A stretch of 40,059 nucleotides of DNA from Chloroflexi bacterium ADurb.Bin180 (GTDB lineage: Bacteria; Chloroflexota; Anaerolineae; UBA2200), in assembly GCA_002070215.1 (NCBI GenBank), contig MWCV01000022.1, forward strand, positions 1 to 40,059, written 5' to 3'. Positions 10,458-18,197 of this stretch are shown here, one piece after another; the first letter of the stretch is position 1, and each line of letters opens with the position of its first letter. The translations under genes and the position numbers were made by a program. A model generated the notes under the pieces. It did no database searches. It was given only the letters and a program-made list of their open reading frames with translations, and was not told where the DNA came from.

Positions 10458-11111
10458 ATGAGCAGGTTGGTCGTATCGAACCACCCGCTGATACGGCACA
10501 AAGTCACCTTGCTGCGCAGCAAAGACACAGAGCCGAAAAAGTTCCGCGAACTGATTCGCGAAGTGGCGATGCTGCTGGCCTATGAAGCCACGGCGGATCT
10601 GGGCCTGGAGGAATGTCTGGTGCAGACTCCACTGGCCAGCACCATCGGCTATGAACTGACTGACAAGATCGGTCTGGTACCCATCCTGCGCGCCGGACTG
10701 GGTATGGTCGAGGGAATCTGGGAGCTGATGCCTGCCGCGGAGGTCTGGCATATTGGGCTCTATCGCGATCACAAAAGTCTGCAGCCGGTGCAGTATTACA
10801 ACAAGCTGCCGGTGCACCCGACGGTGCAGGTCTGCCTGATTCTGGACCCCATGCTGGCCACGGGCGGCTCGGCTGTGGCGGCGGTCGATGTGCTGAAGAA
10901 GTGGGGTGCCAAACGCATCAAGTATGTGGGCATCATTGGCGCCCCCGAGGGTGTCGAACGCCTCCGCACTGCCCACCCCGATGTGGATATCCATCTGGCG
11001 GTTCTGGACGATCACCTCACTCCCGCGCCCGTGAACGAGAAAGACCCTCCGCAGGGCTATATTGTTCCCGGGCTGGGTGACGCGGGGGATCGCCAGTTCG
11101 GTACTGGTTGA
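10458..11111 (+). CDS. upp: Uracil phosphoribosyltransferase
   Basis: Salvages uracil with PRPP to UMP. The 217-residue protein shows SNHPLIRHK at the N terminus, PILRAGLGM in the middle, the PRPP loop [11 protein letters not shown], and the C-terminal uracil-binding signature [16 protein letters not shown], all canonical. GGAGG lies six bases before the ATG. No clear promoter was found in the 22 bases after the por terminator, so it may depend on read-through or on a weak start site. The transferase gene downstream begins 30 bases after its stop, so the two are probably co-transcribed, as upp and wecA-like genes often are. Confidence 0.97.
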   Translation: MSRLVVSNHPLIRHKVTLLRSKDTEPKKFRELIREVAMLLAYEATADLGLEECLVQTPLASTIGYELTDKIGLVPILRAGLGMVEGIWELMPAAEVWHIGLYRDHKSLQPVQYYNKLPVHPTVQVCLILDPMLATGGSAVAAVDVLKKWGAKRIKYVGIIGAPEGVERLRTAHPDVDIHLAVLDDHLTPAPVNEKDPPQGYIVPGLGDAGDRQFGTG

Positions 11112-11141
11112 GCCGGAACTCGGGCCGGCCCGCGCCAAGCT

Positions 11142-12176
11142 ATGCCCTACCTTGCCGTATTCCTGGTCGCATTTCTGCTGGCGCTCTTGACGACCCCGCT
11201 GGCTGCCAGACTGGGGCAGAAGTGGGGCCTGGTCGACTTGCCCGGCGGCCGCCGTCAACACAGCGGCGCAGTGCCGCGAACCGGCGGCTGGGCCCTGTTC
11301 GCACCCTTCCTCGTTGCCGCAGGGCTGGCGGCGTTCCTTGGGCCCCGGCTTCCCTCACCGGAGGGAATTGATCCCAACGAAGTGCGGCGTCTGGCGGGAA
11401 TCCTGATCGGAAGCACGTTCGTGTTCGCGGTTGGCTTCTGGGATGACCGCCGCGAGCTCAAGCCTCGCCCCCAGCTCCTGGCGCAGGTGGCCGCCGGGTT
11501 GATCGCCGTAGCCGGGCTCCTGTTCATCGAGCGGGTGCGAGACCCTTTCACCGACCGGCTGATTGTGCTGCCCTATGCTCTGACCGTGCCGCTGACCGTC
11601 CTGTGGGTCATGGGAATGATCAACACGGTCAACTTTCTGGACGGGCTGGACGGTCTGGCTACCTGTGTGACCAGTGTCGTTGCTCTGGTACTATTCGTGC
11701 ATATGTATCGGGCTGGCCAGTACAGCGTGTCCTTGCTGCCGCTGGCGCTTCTCGGCGCAACGCTGGGATTCCTGCCCTACAACTGGTATCCGGCGCGCGT
11801 GTTTATGGGGAGCACGGGCTCGTTCTTCCTGGGCTATGCGCTGGCCACGGTTTCTGTTGCCGGCGGTCCCCGCCTGGCCACCATGCTGCTGCTGTTGCTG
11901 GTGCCCATCGTGGATGTCGGCTGGTTGATCCTGTTGCGCACCCGCCGGGCTGGCACCTTTGTTCACGGAGACCGAAGACACCTGCATTTCCGGTTGGTGG
12001 ACCTGGGGTTCTCCCAGCGCCAGGTAGTGCTGGCCTATGCCGGGCTCAGCGCGGCGTTCGGAGTGGTGGCCCTGGTGGTTGCATCACGGCTGCTCAAGCT
12101 GGCAGCGTTGATGGTCCTCGGGGGGGCGCTTGCGTTCGCCCTGGCGGCAGTGGCCAGGCGCAGCGAACCCCAGTAA
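11142..12176 (+). CDS. Polyprenyl-phosphate sugar-1-phosphate transferase (WecA/TagO/MraY-like)
   Basis: Polytopic membrane enzyme of 344 residues, likely attaching a sugar-1-phosphate (often GlcNAc) to undecaprenyl phosphate to start a cell-surface glycan. It has about ten hydrophobic segments, the DD motif (Asp101-Asp102 in GFWDDRREL), and the NTVNFLDGLDGL block at 161-172. Two signatures are altered. The loop usually written GDxGS, whose Asp binds Mg2+ in MraY, reads MGSTGS (Ser224), and the HxHH-type motif reads HLHFR (280-284). These may mark a lineage-specific subfamily rather than loss of function, since the rest is well conserved. No ribosome binding site is obvious. Confidence 0.88.
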   Translation: MPYLAVFLVAFLLALLTTPLAARLGQKWGLVDLPGGRRQHSGAVPRTGGWALFAPFLVAAGLAAFLGPRLPSPEGIDPNEVRRLAGILIGSTFVFAVGFWDDRRELKPRPQLLAQVAAGLIAVAGLLFIERVRDPFTDRLIVLPYALTVPLTVLWVMGMINTVNFLDGLDGLATCVTSVVALVLFVHMYRAGQYSVSLLPLALLGATLGFLPYNWYPARVFMGSTGSFFLGYALATVSVAGGPRLATMLLLLLVPIVDVGWLILLRTRRAGTFVHGDRRHLHFRLVDLGFSQRQVVLAYAGLSAAFGVVALVVASRLLKLAALMVLGGALAFALAAVARRSEPQ

Positions 12177-12211
12177 GACAGTAGAGACAGCTAACCCACG
12201 GGCGCAGGCGC

Positions 12212-12961
12212 TCAGTCGCGATACTCCACTTTACGCTGCAGCAACACCTCGCCTGCCTTCTCCAACCCCAGCAAGAACAGCAGCACCGGGATATCCACCG
12301 CTACGGCCAATGCAAAGACAAAGGTGATGTAGGCAGCGCCCGTGGCCAGCCAGTCCCTGACCGAGGCAGGAACCTGGCGGACCAACCCCGACAGATAGAC
12401 CGCAGCCGCCAGGAGACCCGTGAAGACCAGCACCGGCAGCCAGGGTTGGCGGTCCGACTCACTGGGCAGCATGGCGTTACTCACTGCGAACAGAACGTAG
12501 AGCCAGAGCAGGGCATCGGGGCTCTGGAGTGAGTCGGCCAGAGCGCGCAGAAGGGCACCGGCATTGAAGGGCTGCGGCAGTGTCACCTGCAGGCGCCATC
12601 GCGCCAGCAGCAGGATTGTGATGGCGCCGACCAGGAGGGGTGCCAGACCGATCAGGCTCTCGCGGACGGCATCGGAGCGGCGCACGTTCACCGAGCCAAG
12701 CTGCACTTCGCCCCCTTTGCGGATGTGCGGCAGCAGGGTCATGCCTTTGGTGGGGACATCGAGCAGGGTGGCCGCCAGCCAGTGACTGCATTCGTGGAGC
12801 ACGACCCCTGGCAGGAGCAGGATGCAGAAGAGGACCACGGCGCCCTCGTCTCCGCCAAAGAACAAAAAGCCCACCCGATGGAGCACTTCGGTGAGCCAGC
12901 GATTGACGAGCACCAGGGCCGCGAACAGGCCAACAAGCCACAAAACGGTGGAGATGCTCAT
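12212..12961 (-). CDS. Small M50-like membrane metalloprotease candidate
   Basis: A 249-residue protein with about six hydrophobic segments and an HExxH zinc motif (His56-Glu-Cys-Ser-His60, LHECSHWLAA) at a membrane segment, as in site-2-protease-like enzymes. A later segment, SNAMLPSESD, could supply the third zinc ligand in the manner of the NxxPxxPLDG motif of true M50 proteases, but it is degenerate. No CBS or PDZ domain is seen. It follows tpiA on the same strand by 81 bases and is probably read from the tpiA promoter. It converges on the transferase gene with 35 bases between the stops. Function beyond a likely membrane metallopeptidase is unknown. Confidence 0.7.
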   Translation of the reverse strand: MSISTVLWLVGLFAALVLVNRWLTEVLHRVGFLFFGGDEGAVVLFCILLLPGVVLHECSHWLAATLLDVPTKGMTLLPHIRKGGEVQLGSVNVRRSDAVRESLIGLAPLLVGAITILLLARWRLQVTLPQPFNAGALLRALADSLQSPDALLWLYVLFAVSNAMLPSESDRQPWLPVLVFTGLLAAAVYLSGLVRQVPASVRDWLATGAAYITFVFALAVAVDIPVLLFLLGLEKAGEVLLQRKVEYRD

Positions 12962-13042
12962 CGTCAGATCAGCCCGCAGGTCGCGAAGGCCCTCAGTGCG
13001 ACAGCCTGGCGCCTGGTGAAGGTGAGTGGCATCGAGATCAGG

Positions 13043-13813
13043 CTAGCGTCTCTTGCTGGCCGCCGCCTGCCGGATGATCGGCACGAACTTGGCGGCGACG
13101 AGACTGGCGCCGCCCACGAGAGCGCCGTCGATCTCGGGTTGGCTCATGAATTCAGAGATGTTGTCGGGGCTCACGCTTCCGCCGTACTGAATGCGCACTG
13201 ACTGTGCTGCGTGGGCACCATAGAGCTGGTTAATGGTACCGCGCACGGCGGTGCCAATGGTGCGGTTGGCGAGGTTGCCAGTGGCAGCCTTGCCTGTGCC
13301 GATTGCCCAGATGGGCTCGTAGGCGATGACCAGACCACTGACCTGAGCCGCCGCCAGGTCCGCCAGGGCGGCGCGAACCTGGCCGCTGACCACTGAATCA
13401 GTCAGACCAGCCTCGTTCTGGGTCAGGTTCTCACCCACGCAGACGATGGGGATAAGGCCATGCTTGAGCGCGGCCTTGACCTTGCGGTTCACGGACTCGT
13501 CGGTCTCACCGAAATACTGGCGACGCTCGGAATGGCCGATGATCACATACTGGCACAGTTCCTTGACCATCAGGGGCGAGACCTCGCCAGTGAACGCTCC
13601 CTGGTCCTCCCAGTGCATATTCTGGGCTCCCACTCTGAGGCCTGTGCCCTTCACCAGCTCGGCGACGACGCTCAGGCTGGTGAACGGCGGGCAGAGCACG
13701 CACTCGACCTCGCCCACCGCATCCAGGTCAGAGCGCACTTCGCGCACCAGAGTTGCGGCTTCGGTGACGGTCTTGAACATCTTCCAGTTGCCAGCGATGA
13801 TCGGCTTGCGCAT
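13043..13813 (-). CDS. tpiA: Triosephosphate isomerase
   Basis: Interconverts dihydroxyacetone phosphate and glyceraldehyde-3-phosphate in glycolysis. The 256-residue TIM barrel has the catalytic Lys in AGNWKMFK, His in IGHSERR, Glu in AYEPIWAIGTG and the phosphate loop YGGSVSPDN. The ATG at 13813 is preceded by AGGAGG with four-base spacing; the longer open frame upstream crosses the promoter and its hairpin and is not coding. The gene has its own promoter and is separated from the pgk-apgM group by the tRNA nucleotidyltransferase gene. Confidence 0.98.
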   Translation of the reverse strand: MRKPIIAGNWKMFKTVTEAATLVREVRSDLDAVGEVECVLCPPFTSLSVVAELVKGTGLRVGAQNMHWEDQGAFTGEVSPLMVKELCQYVIIGHSERRQYFGETDESVNRKVKAALKHGLIPIVCVGENLTQNEAGLTDSVVSGQVRAALADLAAAQVSGLVIAYEPIWAIGTGKAATGNLANRTIGTAVRGTINQLYGAHAAQSVRIQYGGSVSPDNISEFMSQPEIDGALVGGASLVAAKFVPIIRQAAASKRR

Positions 13814-13869
13814 AGTTCCTCCTGCGACGGCCAGGGTGGTGATCTGGGGCTTGCCTTGAGACGGAACAA

Positions 13870-13888
13870 AGCGCCACAACGTGGCGCT
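13870..13888 (-). promoter_or_regulatory. Stem-loop at the predicted 5' end of the tpiA transcript
   Basis: An eight-base inverted repeat (AGCGCCAC, three-base loop, GTGGCGCT) lies where the tpiA transcript is predicted to start (about 13887). It could be a 5'-end stabilising hairpin or an operator. The sequence shows the symmetry; the role is inferred. Confidence 0.4.
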
Positions 13889-13893
13889 CCGTC

Positions 13894-13922
13894 ACTATAC
13901 CACAATCTAGAGTTGCTGCCAA
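13894..13922 (-). promoter_or_regulatory. Promoter for tpiA
   Basis: On the minus strand TTGGCA (13917-13922) and TATAGT (13894-13899) are separated by 17 bases. The predicted start is about 13887 and the leader to the ATG at 13813 is about 74 bases. Confidence 0.6.
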
Positions 13923-13934
13923 TGCCACGATGAC

Positions 13935-14178
13935 GAGAGTGTGGAAAAAGCGGGCGAGAGATGGGAGCACCCTGGTGCCTGTGCCTGGTAGTGCCAGGAC
14001 TCCGGGCAACTACAGGCCTCGATAGGTTCGTAGTACAGGCTTTAGCCTGTCCCCACCCACTGACGCGATGAGACCGTCCGGAAGGGGAGCGCTAAAGCGC
14101 CTCTTCGCAGTAGCTCAGAGACCTACGGCAACTACGAACCTGTCGTTCACGCTCCCTGGGCAGTTATTCCACACTCTC
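13935..14178. repeat. Palindrome-rich non-coding repeat element with 12-bp terminal inverted repeats
   Basis: This fills most of the 449-bp gap between tpiA and the tRNA nucleotidyltransferase gene and has no credible reading frame. GAGAGTGTGGAA at 13935-13946 is matched by its exact reverse complement at 14167-14178. Inside lie an 11-bp inverted pair (AGGTTCGTAGT 14024-14034 and ACTACGAACCT 14131-14141), a direct repeat GGCAACTAC (14005-14013 and 14127-14135), and hairpins CCTGG-N5-CCAGG (13984-13998), ACAGGCT-TT-AGCCTGT (14035-14050) and GCGCT-AA-AGCGC (14089-14100). This nested symmetry is typical of REP/MITE-like elements. No target-site duplication directly abutting the ends was seen, so mobility is an inference. 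Confidence 0.55.
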
Positions 14179-14203
14179 ATATGTGACGAGGGAGGTCTTT
14201 CCG

Positions 14204-14232
14204 TTGACAAGACCCCCTTGGTGAGCCATAAT
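14204..14232 (+). promoter_or_regulatory. Promoter for the DHH-CBS-PAP gene
   Basis: A consensus TTGACA (14204-14209) and CATAAT (14227-14232) with a 17-base spacer, the best -35 box in the window. The predicted start is about 14239, giving a short leader of roughly 24 bases to the TTG start codon at 14263. Confidence 0.65.
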
Positions 14233-14262
14233 GGCTACCGATAACTGGTTTAGAGGATCGGA

Positions 14263-16890
14263 TTGAAGGTCATCCTGACGCACGAGAATGCAGATTTCGA
14301 TGCGCTGGCAGCACAACTGGCGGCAAGTATGCTGTACAGCGGGGCCATTCCTCTGCTTTCGCGGCGCCTCAACAGCGACGTGATGGCTTTCCTGCAACTC
14401 TACCGCGAGCAGCTTCCTTTTCGCTCCGTGGAACAGCTGGCGCGCCGGCACGTGACCGATGCAATCATCGTCGATGCCCAGTCCGTTCCCTCGGTGCGGG
14501 GGATGGATGCGACGACAAGCTACACCATCGTGGATCACCACCCTCTGCGTGGAGAACGACGAAACGGAGTTGGCTACCTGGTGGAGGAGGTCGGTGCGAC
14601 GACGACGCTGCTGGTGGAGCAGCTCAGGGAGCGGCGCATGGCGCTCACTCCGGTCGAGGCTACGTTGATGCTAATGGGCATCTACGAGGACACCGGATCA
14701 CTGATGTACACATCGACTACGTCACGCGATCTGCGCAGTGCGGCCTGGCTGCTGGAGAGTGGAGCCAGTCTTTCCGTAGCCAACGACTTTTTGCGGCGCC
14801 CTCTGGACGAGCGCTACCAGGAGGTCTATGGACAACTGGTGGACAACGTCGAGTGGCACAATCGACACGGACAGGCGGTACTGGTGGCTGTGGCTCATCT
14901 GGATGAGTATCTGGAGGAGCTGTCAACGCTGGCTCACAAGGTAGACGACGTTTTCGACCCTGATGCTTCCTTCCTACTCTTTGTGTTCAAGGATCAGATG
15001 CAGCTCATCGCCAGGAGCTCGAGCAAGGCCGTGGACGTAGGTGAGATTGCGCGCGTGTTTGGCGGGGGCGGGCACGAGGCGGCTGCTGCGGCGATGATCA
15101 TGGGCAGCGACTGGGAGGGGGTGAAAAAGCGCCTGGTCGATGAGCTCAAACACCGCATCAAGCCGCCGGTCACCGTGCGGCAGATCATGTCCTACGGCGT
15201 GCACAGCCTGAGTCCGGAAATGACGGTGGCCGAGGCGGATGGCTACGTGCGCCGCTACGGCCACGAGGGATTCCCGGTGGTTGAGAACGGCCAGCTAGTG
15301 GGTGTGCTAACCAGGCGCGAGATTGACCGGGCGATGCAGCATGGATTGGGCAGTTCCAGCGTGCGGAACTATATGCACAAAGGCAATGTCGCTGTTTCGC
15401 CCTCGGATGGTGTGAACCGCGTGCAGCAGATCATGACCGATCATGGCGTGGGGCAGGTCCCTGTGGTTGAGGATGGCAAGGTCCTGGGCATTGTCACGCG
15501 CACGGATCTGATCAAGCTGTGGACCAGCCATGCCCAGCCGGACCGCCGGGGTGAGATTCAGGAGAAGCTGCGCAAGGCGCTGCCTGTTCCGCTGCTGAAC
15601 CTCCTCTGGCAGGCGCGTGACGTGGCCAACAAGATGGGCCACTCCCTGTACGTGGTCGGCGGCTTTGTGCGCGACCTGATGCTAGGCGTGCCCAATCTCG
15701 ATCTGGACCTGGTGGTGGAGGGAGATGCGGTCTCGGTCGCAAGAGAGCTGGCGAAGCAGTTGAAGGGCCGCGTGCGCAGTCACTCTCGCTTTGGCACAGC
15801 CAAGATACTACTCGAAGGAACCAAGGGGACGAGCCTGCCGGCTTCATTGGACTTTGTCACGGCGCGAACCGAGTTCTATCAACACCCGACTGCCCTGCCG
15901 GAGGTGGAGCGCAGCTCCATCAAACAGGATCTCTACCGGCGCGACTTTACGATTAACACCATGGCCATCTGCCTCGATGGTGACCGCTACGGTGACCTCC
16001 TGGATTTCTATGGCGGGGAACGAGACCTGCGAGATGGCCTGGTGAGGGTGCTGCACATCTTTAGCTTTGTCGAAGATCCGACGCGCATCATGAGGGCCGT
16101 TCGGCTGGAGCAGCGGCTGGGATTTCGACTAGAGACCCGTACGGCCGAACTCGTAGCAGATGCGTTGGAGCTGCTGAATCGAGTGAGCGGCGAGCGCCTC
16201 AGACACGAGCTGGAACTGATACTGGACGAGCGCGCCCCGGCCGTTGCCGTGCGGCGGCTCGGCGAGCTGGGGGTGCTGCGCGGCCTCGAGCCGGGTCTGG
16301 AGTACGACAATTGGCTGGCCGGCAAGCTCGAGTCGTCGGTAGCGTGGCATCAGAATCAGGTCACGGCTGTTCGCCCCGGGTCCGAGGCCTCTGCAGTCCA
16401 CCTTGAACAGAACAAGCTGCTGTTGGCCCTGTTGACCTACCGCCTCGACAAGATGCAGCTTACGCGATTCCTTGACCGGCTGCGTTTTGGCCTCGAGGTA
16501 CGCAAGTTCCTGAGAGAGGTACATCAGCTGAGGTCGCTGGCCAACCGGCTGGAGAAACCGGAGCTCAAGCCAAGCCGTGTCTACCGATTGCTGGACGGAT
16601 ACTCAGCGGACGCGGCCACCGCCTTCTGGCTGGCCCTGGACTCGGAAGTGGCACGGCAGCATGTGCGCCTCTACCTGGATCGCCTGCGCTGGGTGCGCAC
16701 GCTGGTAGGCGGGGAGTACCTGAAGGGTCTTGGCCTGCGGCCGGGACCTCTGTACGGGCGGGTGCTGGACAGGCTGTTGTTCGCCCGGCTGGATGGCCGG
16801 ATTCACACGCTGCACGATGAGCAATCGCTGGCACGGCGCCTGGTGGCGAGGCTGGCCGAGTCGGACGCTGCTGAAGAGGGCCAGGACTGA
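14263..16890 (+). CDS. DHH-CBS-CBS-poly(A) polymerase fusion; probable tRNA A-adding/CCA nucleotidyltransferase
   Basis: An 875-residue multidomain protein. Residues 1-150 form a DHH phosphoesterase domain (HENADFDA near 7-14, DHH at 91-93, GIYEDTG at 140-146). A DHHA1 domain ends with FGGGGHEAAAAAM (267-278). Two CBS domains follow (about 303-420). From about 450 comes a class II nucleotidyltransferase with GGFVRD (466-471), the metal-binding DLD (480-482) and RRDFTIN. This order is known from A-adding tRNA nucleotidyltransferases in lineages that split CC and A addition between two enzymes, so maturation or repair of tRNA 3' CCA ends is likely. The tRNA-Val gene in this window lacks an encoded CCA. 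The start is TTG with GAGG six bases upstream. The DHH part may act on short RNA or a dinucleotide; CBS domains suggest adenylate sensing. Confidence 0.88.
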   Translation: MKVILTHENADFDALAAQLAASMLYSGAIPLLSRRLNSDVMAFLQLYREQLPFRSVEQLARRHVTDAIIVDAQSVPSVRGMDATTSYTIVDHHPLRGERRNGVGYLVEEVGATTTLLVEQLRERRMALTPVEATLMLMGIYEDTGSLMYTSTTSRDLRSAAWLLESGASLSVANDFLRRPLDERYQEVYGQLVDNVEWHNRHGQAVLVAVAHLDEYLEELSTLAHKVDDVFDPDASFLLFVFKDQMQLIARSSSKAVDVGEIARVFGGGGHEAAAAAMIMGSDWEGVKKRLVDELKHRIKPPVTVRQIMSYGVHSLSPEMTVAEADGYVRRYGHEGFPVVENGQLVGVLTRREIDRAMQHGLGSSSVRNYMHKGNVAVSPSDGVNRVQQIMTDHGVGQVPVVEDGKVLGIVTRTDLIKLWTSHAQPDRRGEIQEKLRKALPVPLLNLLWQARDVANKMGHSLYVVGGFVRDLMLGVPNLDLDLVVEGDAVSVARELAKQLKGRVRSHSRFGTAKILLEGTKGTSLPASLDFVTARTEFYQHPTALPEVERSSIKQDLYRRDFTINTMAICLDGDRYGDLLDFYGGERDLRDGLVRVLHIFSFVEDPTRIMRAVRLEQRLGFRLETRTAELVADALELLNRVSGERLRHELELILDERAPAVAVRRLGELGVLRGLEPGLEYDNWLAGKLESSVAWHQNQVTAVRPGSEASAVHLEQNKLLLALLTYRLDKMQLTRFLDRLRFGLEVRKFLREVHQLRSLANRLEKPELKPSRVYRLLDGYSADAATAFWLALDSEVARQHVRLYLDRLRWVRTLVGGEYLKGLGLRPGPLYGRVLDRLLFARLDGRIHTLHDEQSLARRLVARLAESDAAEEGQD

Positions 16891-16908
16891 GGGCCAACCT
16901 GCCGAGTG

Positions 16909-18129
16909 CTAAGCTCCGAACTTGGTCAGCCGCAAGGCGTTGGCCATGGCCAGGGGCATCAGATCTACCGCCGGGAACGTTCCCAGAGCGCCTCTGGCAC
17001 AGGCACGCTCGCCGAACTTGGCTGTGCCGTCGCACCGGCAGTAGGGCGAGTAGACCAGTGAAGGAACCGGGTGCCAACTGTGACCCTTGAGCAGTGACGG
17101 CGTAGAGTGGTCGCCGGTCACGACGACGACATCCGGTTTCAGGTTCATCACCCGCGGCACGAACTGATCGAACTCCTCTACCATGGCTACCTTGGCGTCA
17201 AAGTCGCCGTCCTCACCTCGGCTGTCGGTGTACTTGAAGTGCAGATAGAAAAAGTCATAGTCCTTCCAGTACTTCTCCAGCGCATCGAACTCGTCAGCCA
17301 GTTTGGTCCCGCTGGGGAGAGCGGTCATGCCCACCAGCTTGGCCAGACCGCGATACATCGGGTAGACGGCGATGGCGGCAGAGCGCAGTCCGTACACCTC
17401 GGCCATGGTTGGGATGGACGGCCGTCTATCGAGGCCTCGCAGCAGCACTGCGTTCGCGGCAGGCTCCCCTGAGAGTATTCGGCGCGCCTGGGCCGAGAAC
17501 TCGTTGACCAGGTCGGCGGTCCGCTGTGACGCGGCGCGGTCCGGCGCAGACGACAGGGGATGAATGTCCAGCGGCGCAACGCCAAGCTGCTGTGGGTCTG
17601 ATTCGCTGAGTTCACCGCCGAGGCCCTTTCCCCGCAGAACGAGGACAAAGCGATGCTCCTTGACTGGCTCTACCAAGAACTCGACTCCAGGGAGACGTAC
17701 CCTGTCGCGCAGCAGGCCGGTCAGGCGGACGCAGGTCTCGGTGGAGATGCGCCCGGCGCGCCGGTCGGTCACCCTGCCCTGGTTGTCGATGGTGCAAAAG
17801 TTGCCGCGGCCGGCCACGTCGTCTGGGCCGAGGTCCAGGTCGATACCCACTGCCTCCAGCACCCCGCGACCGATGACAAAGTGCAGCGGGTCATAGCCAA
17901 AGAGCGCCAGATGGCCGGGGCCACTGCCGGGCGTAATGCCAGGTCCGACCGGCACGGTGCAGCCGCACACGGAGCGCGAGGCGAGCGCATCGAGGTTGGG
18001 GGTTCTGGCTGTCTCCAGCTCGGTGAGTCCGCCTGGCTCGCGCGGTAGACCCCCCAGTCCGTCCATGACCAGGAAGACGATCTTGCTTTCCGAGGGCACC
18101 GTGAGCTTGCGGATGAGATCCAGGTCCAT
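16909..18129 (-). CDS. apgM: Archaeal-type 2,3-bisphosphoglycerate-independent phosphoglycerate mutase
   Basis: Interconverts 3- and 2-phosphoglycerate without a bisphosphoglycerate cofactor. The 406-residue protein belongs to the alkaline phosphatase superfamily aPGM branch: VFLVMDGLGGL gives the first metal Asp, TARTPNLDALAS and GPGITPGSGPGHLALFGYDP are the family signature with the catalytic Ser/Thr region, and VVVTGDHSTPSLLKGHSWHPVP carries the second metal cluster. The ATG at 18129 has AAGGAG five bases upstream; the open frame farther upstream overlaps pgk and is not coding. It follows pgk by 68 bases, with a strong hairpin between them, and ends the minus-strand run. Confidence 0.95.
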   Translation of the reverse strand: MDLDLIRKLTVPSESKIVFLVMDGLGGLPREPGGLTELETARTPNLDALASRSVCGCTVPVGPGITPGSGPGHLALFGYDPLHFVIGRGVLEAVGIDLDLGPDDVAGRGNFCTIDNQGRVTDRRAGRISTETCVRLTGLLRDRVRLPGVEFLVEPVKEHRFVLVLRGKGLGGELSESDPQQLGVAPLDIHPLSSAPDRAASQRTADLVNEFSAQARRILSGEPAANAVLLRGLDRRPSIPTMAEVYGLRSAAIAVYPMYRGLAKLVGMTALPSGTKLADEFDALEKYWKDYDFFYLHFKYTDSRGEDGDFDAKVAMVEEFDQFVPRVMNLKPDVVVVTGDHSTPSLLKGHSWHPVPSLVYSPYCRCDGTAKFGERACARGALGTFPAVDLMPLAMANALRLTKFGA

Positions 18130-18158
18130 GGATGCTCCTTGTATGCGGGAGTGAGCGC

Positions 18159-18184
18159 CGAGTGGCGGCACAGACCGCCACTCG
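18159..18184 (-). other. Intercistronic stem-loop between pgk and apgM
   Basis: A perfect 10-bp stem, CGAGTGGCGG (18159-18168) with CCGCCACTCG (18175-18184), and a six-base loop, 13 bases after the pgk stop. There is no T-run on the minus strand, so it is unlikely to be a simple terminator; protection of the pgk mRNA 3' end or partial termination is possible. Confidence 0.5.
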
Positions 18185-18197
18185 ACACTGAGGAAGG

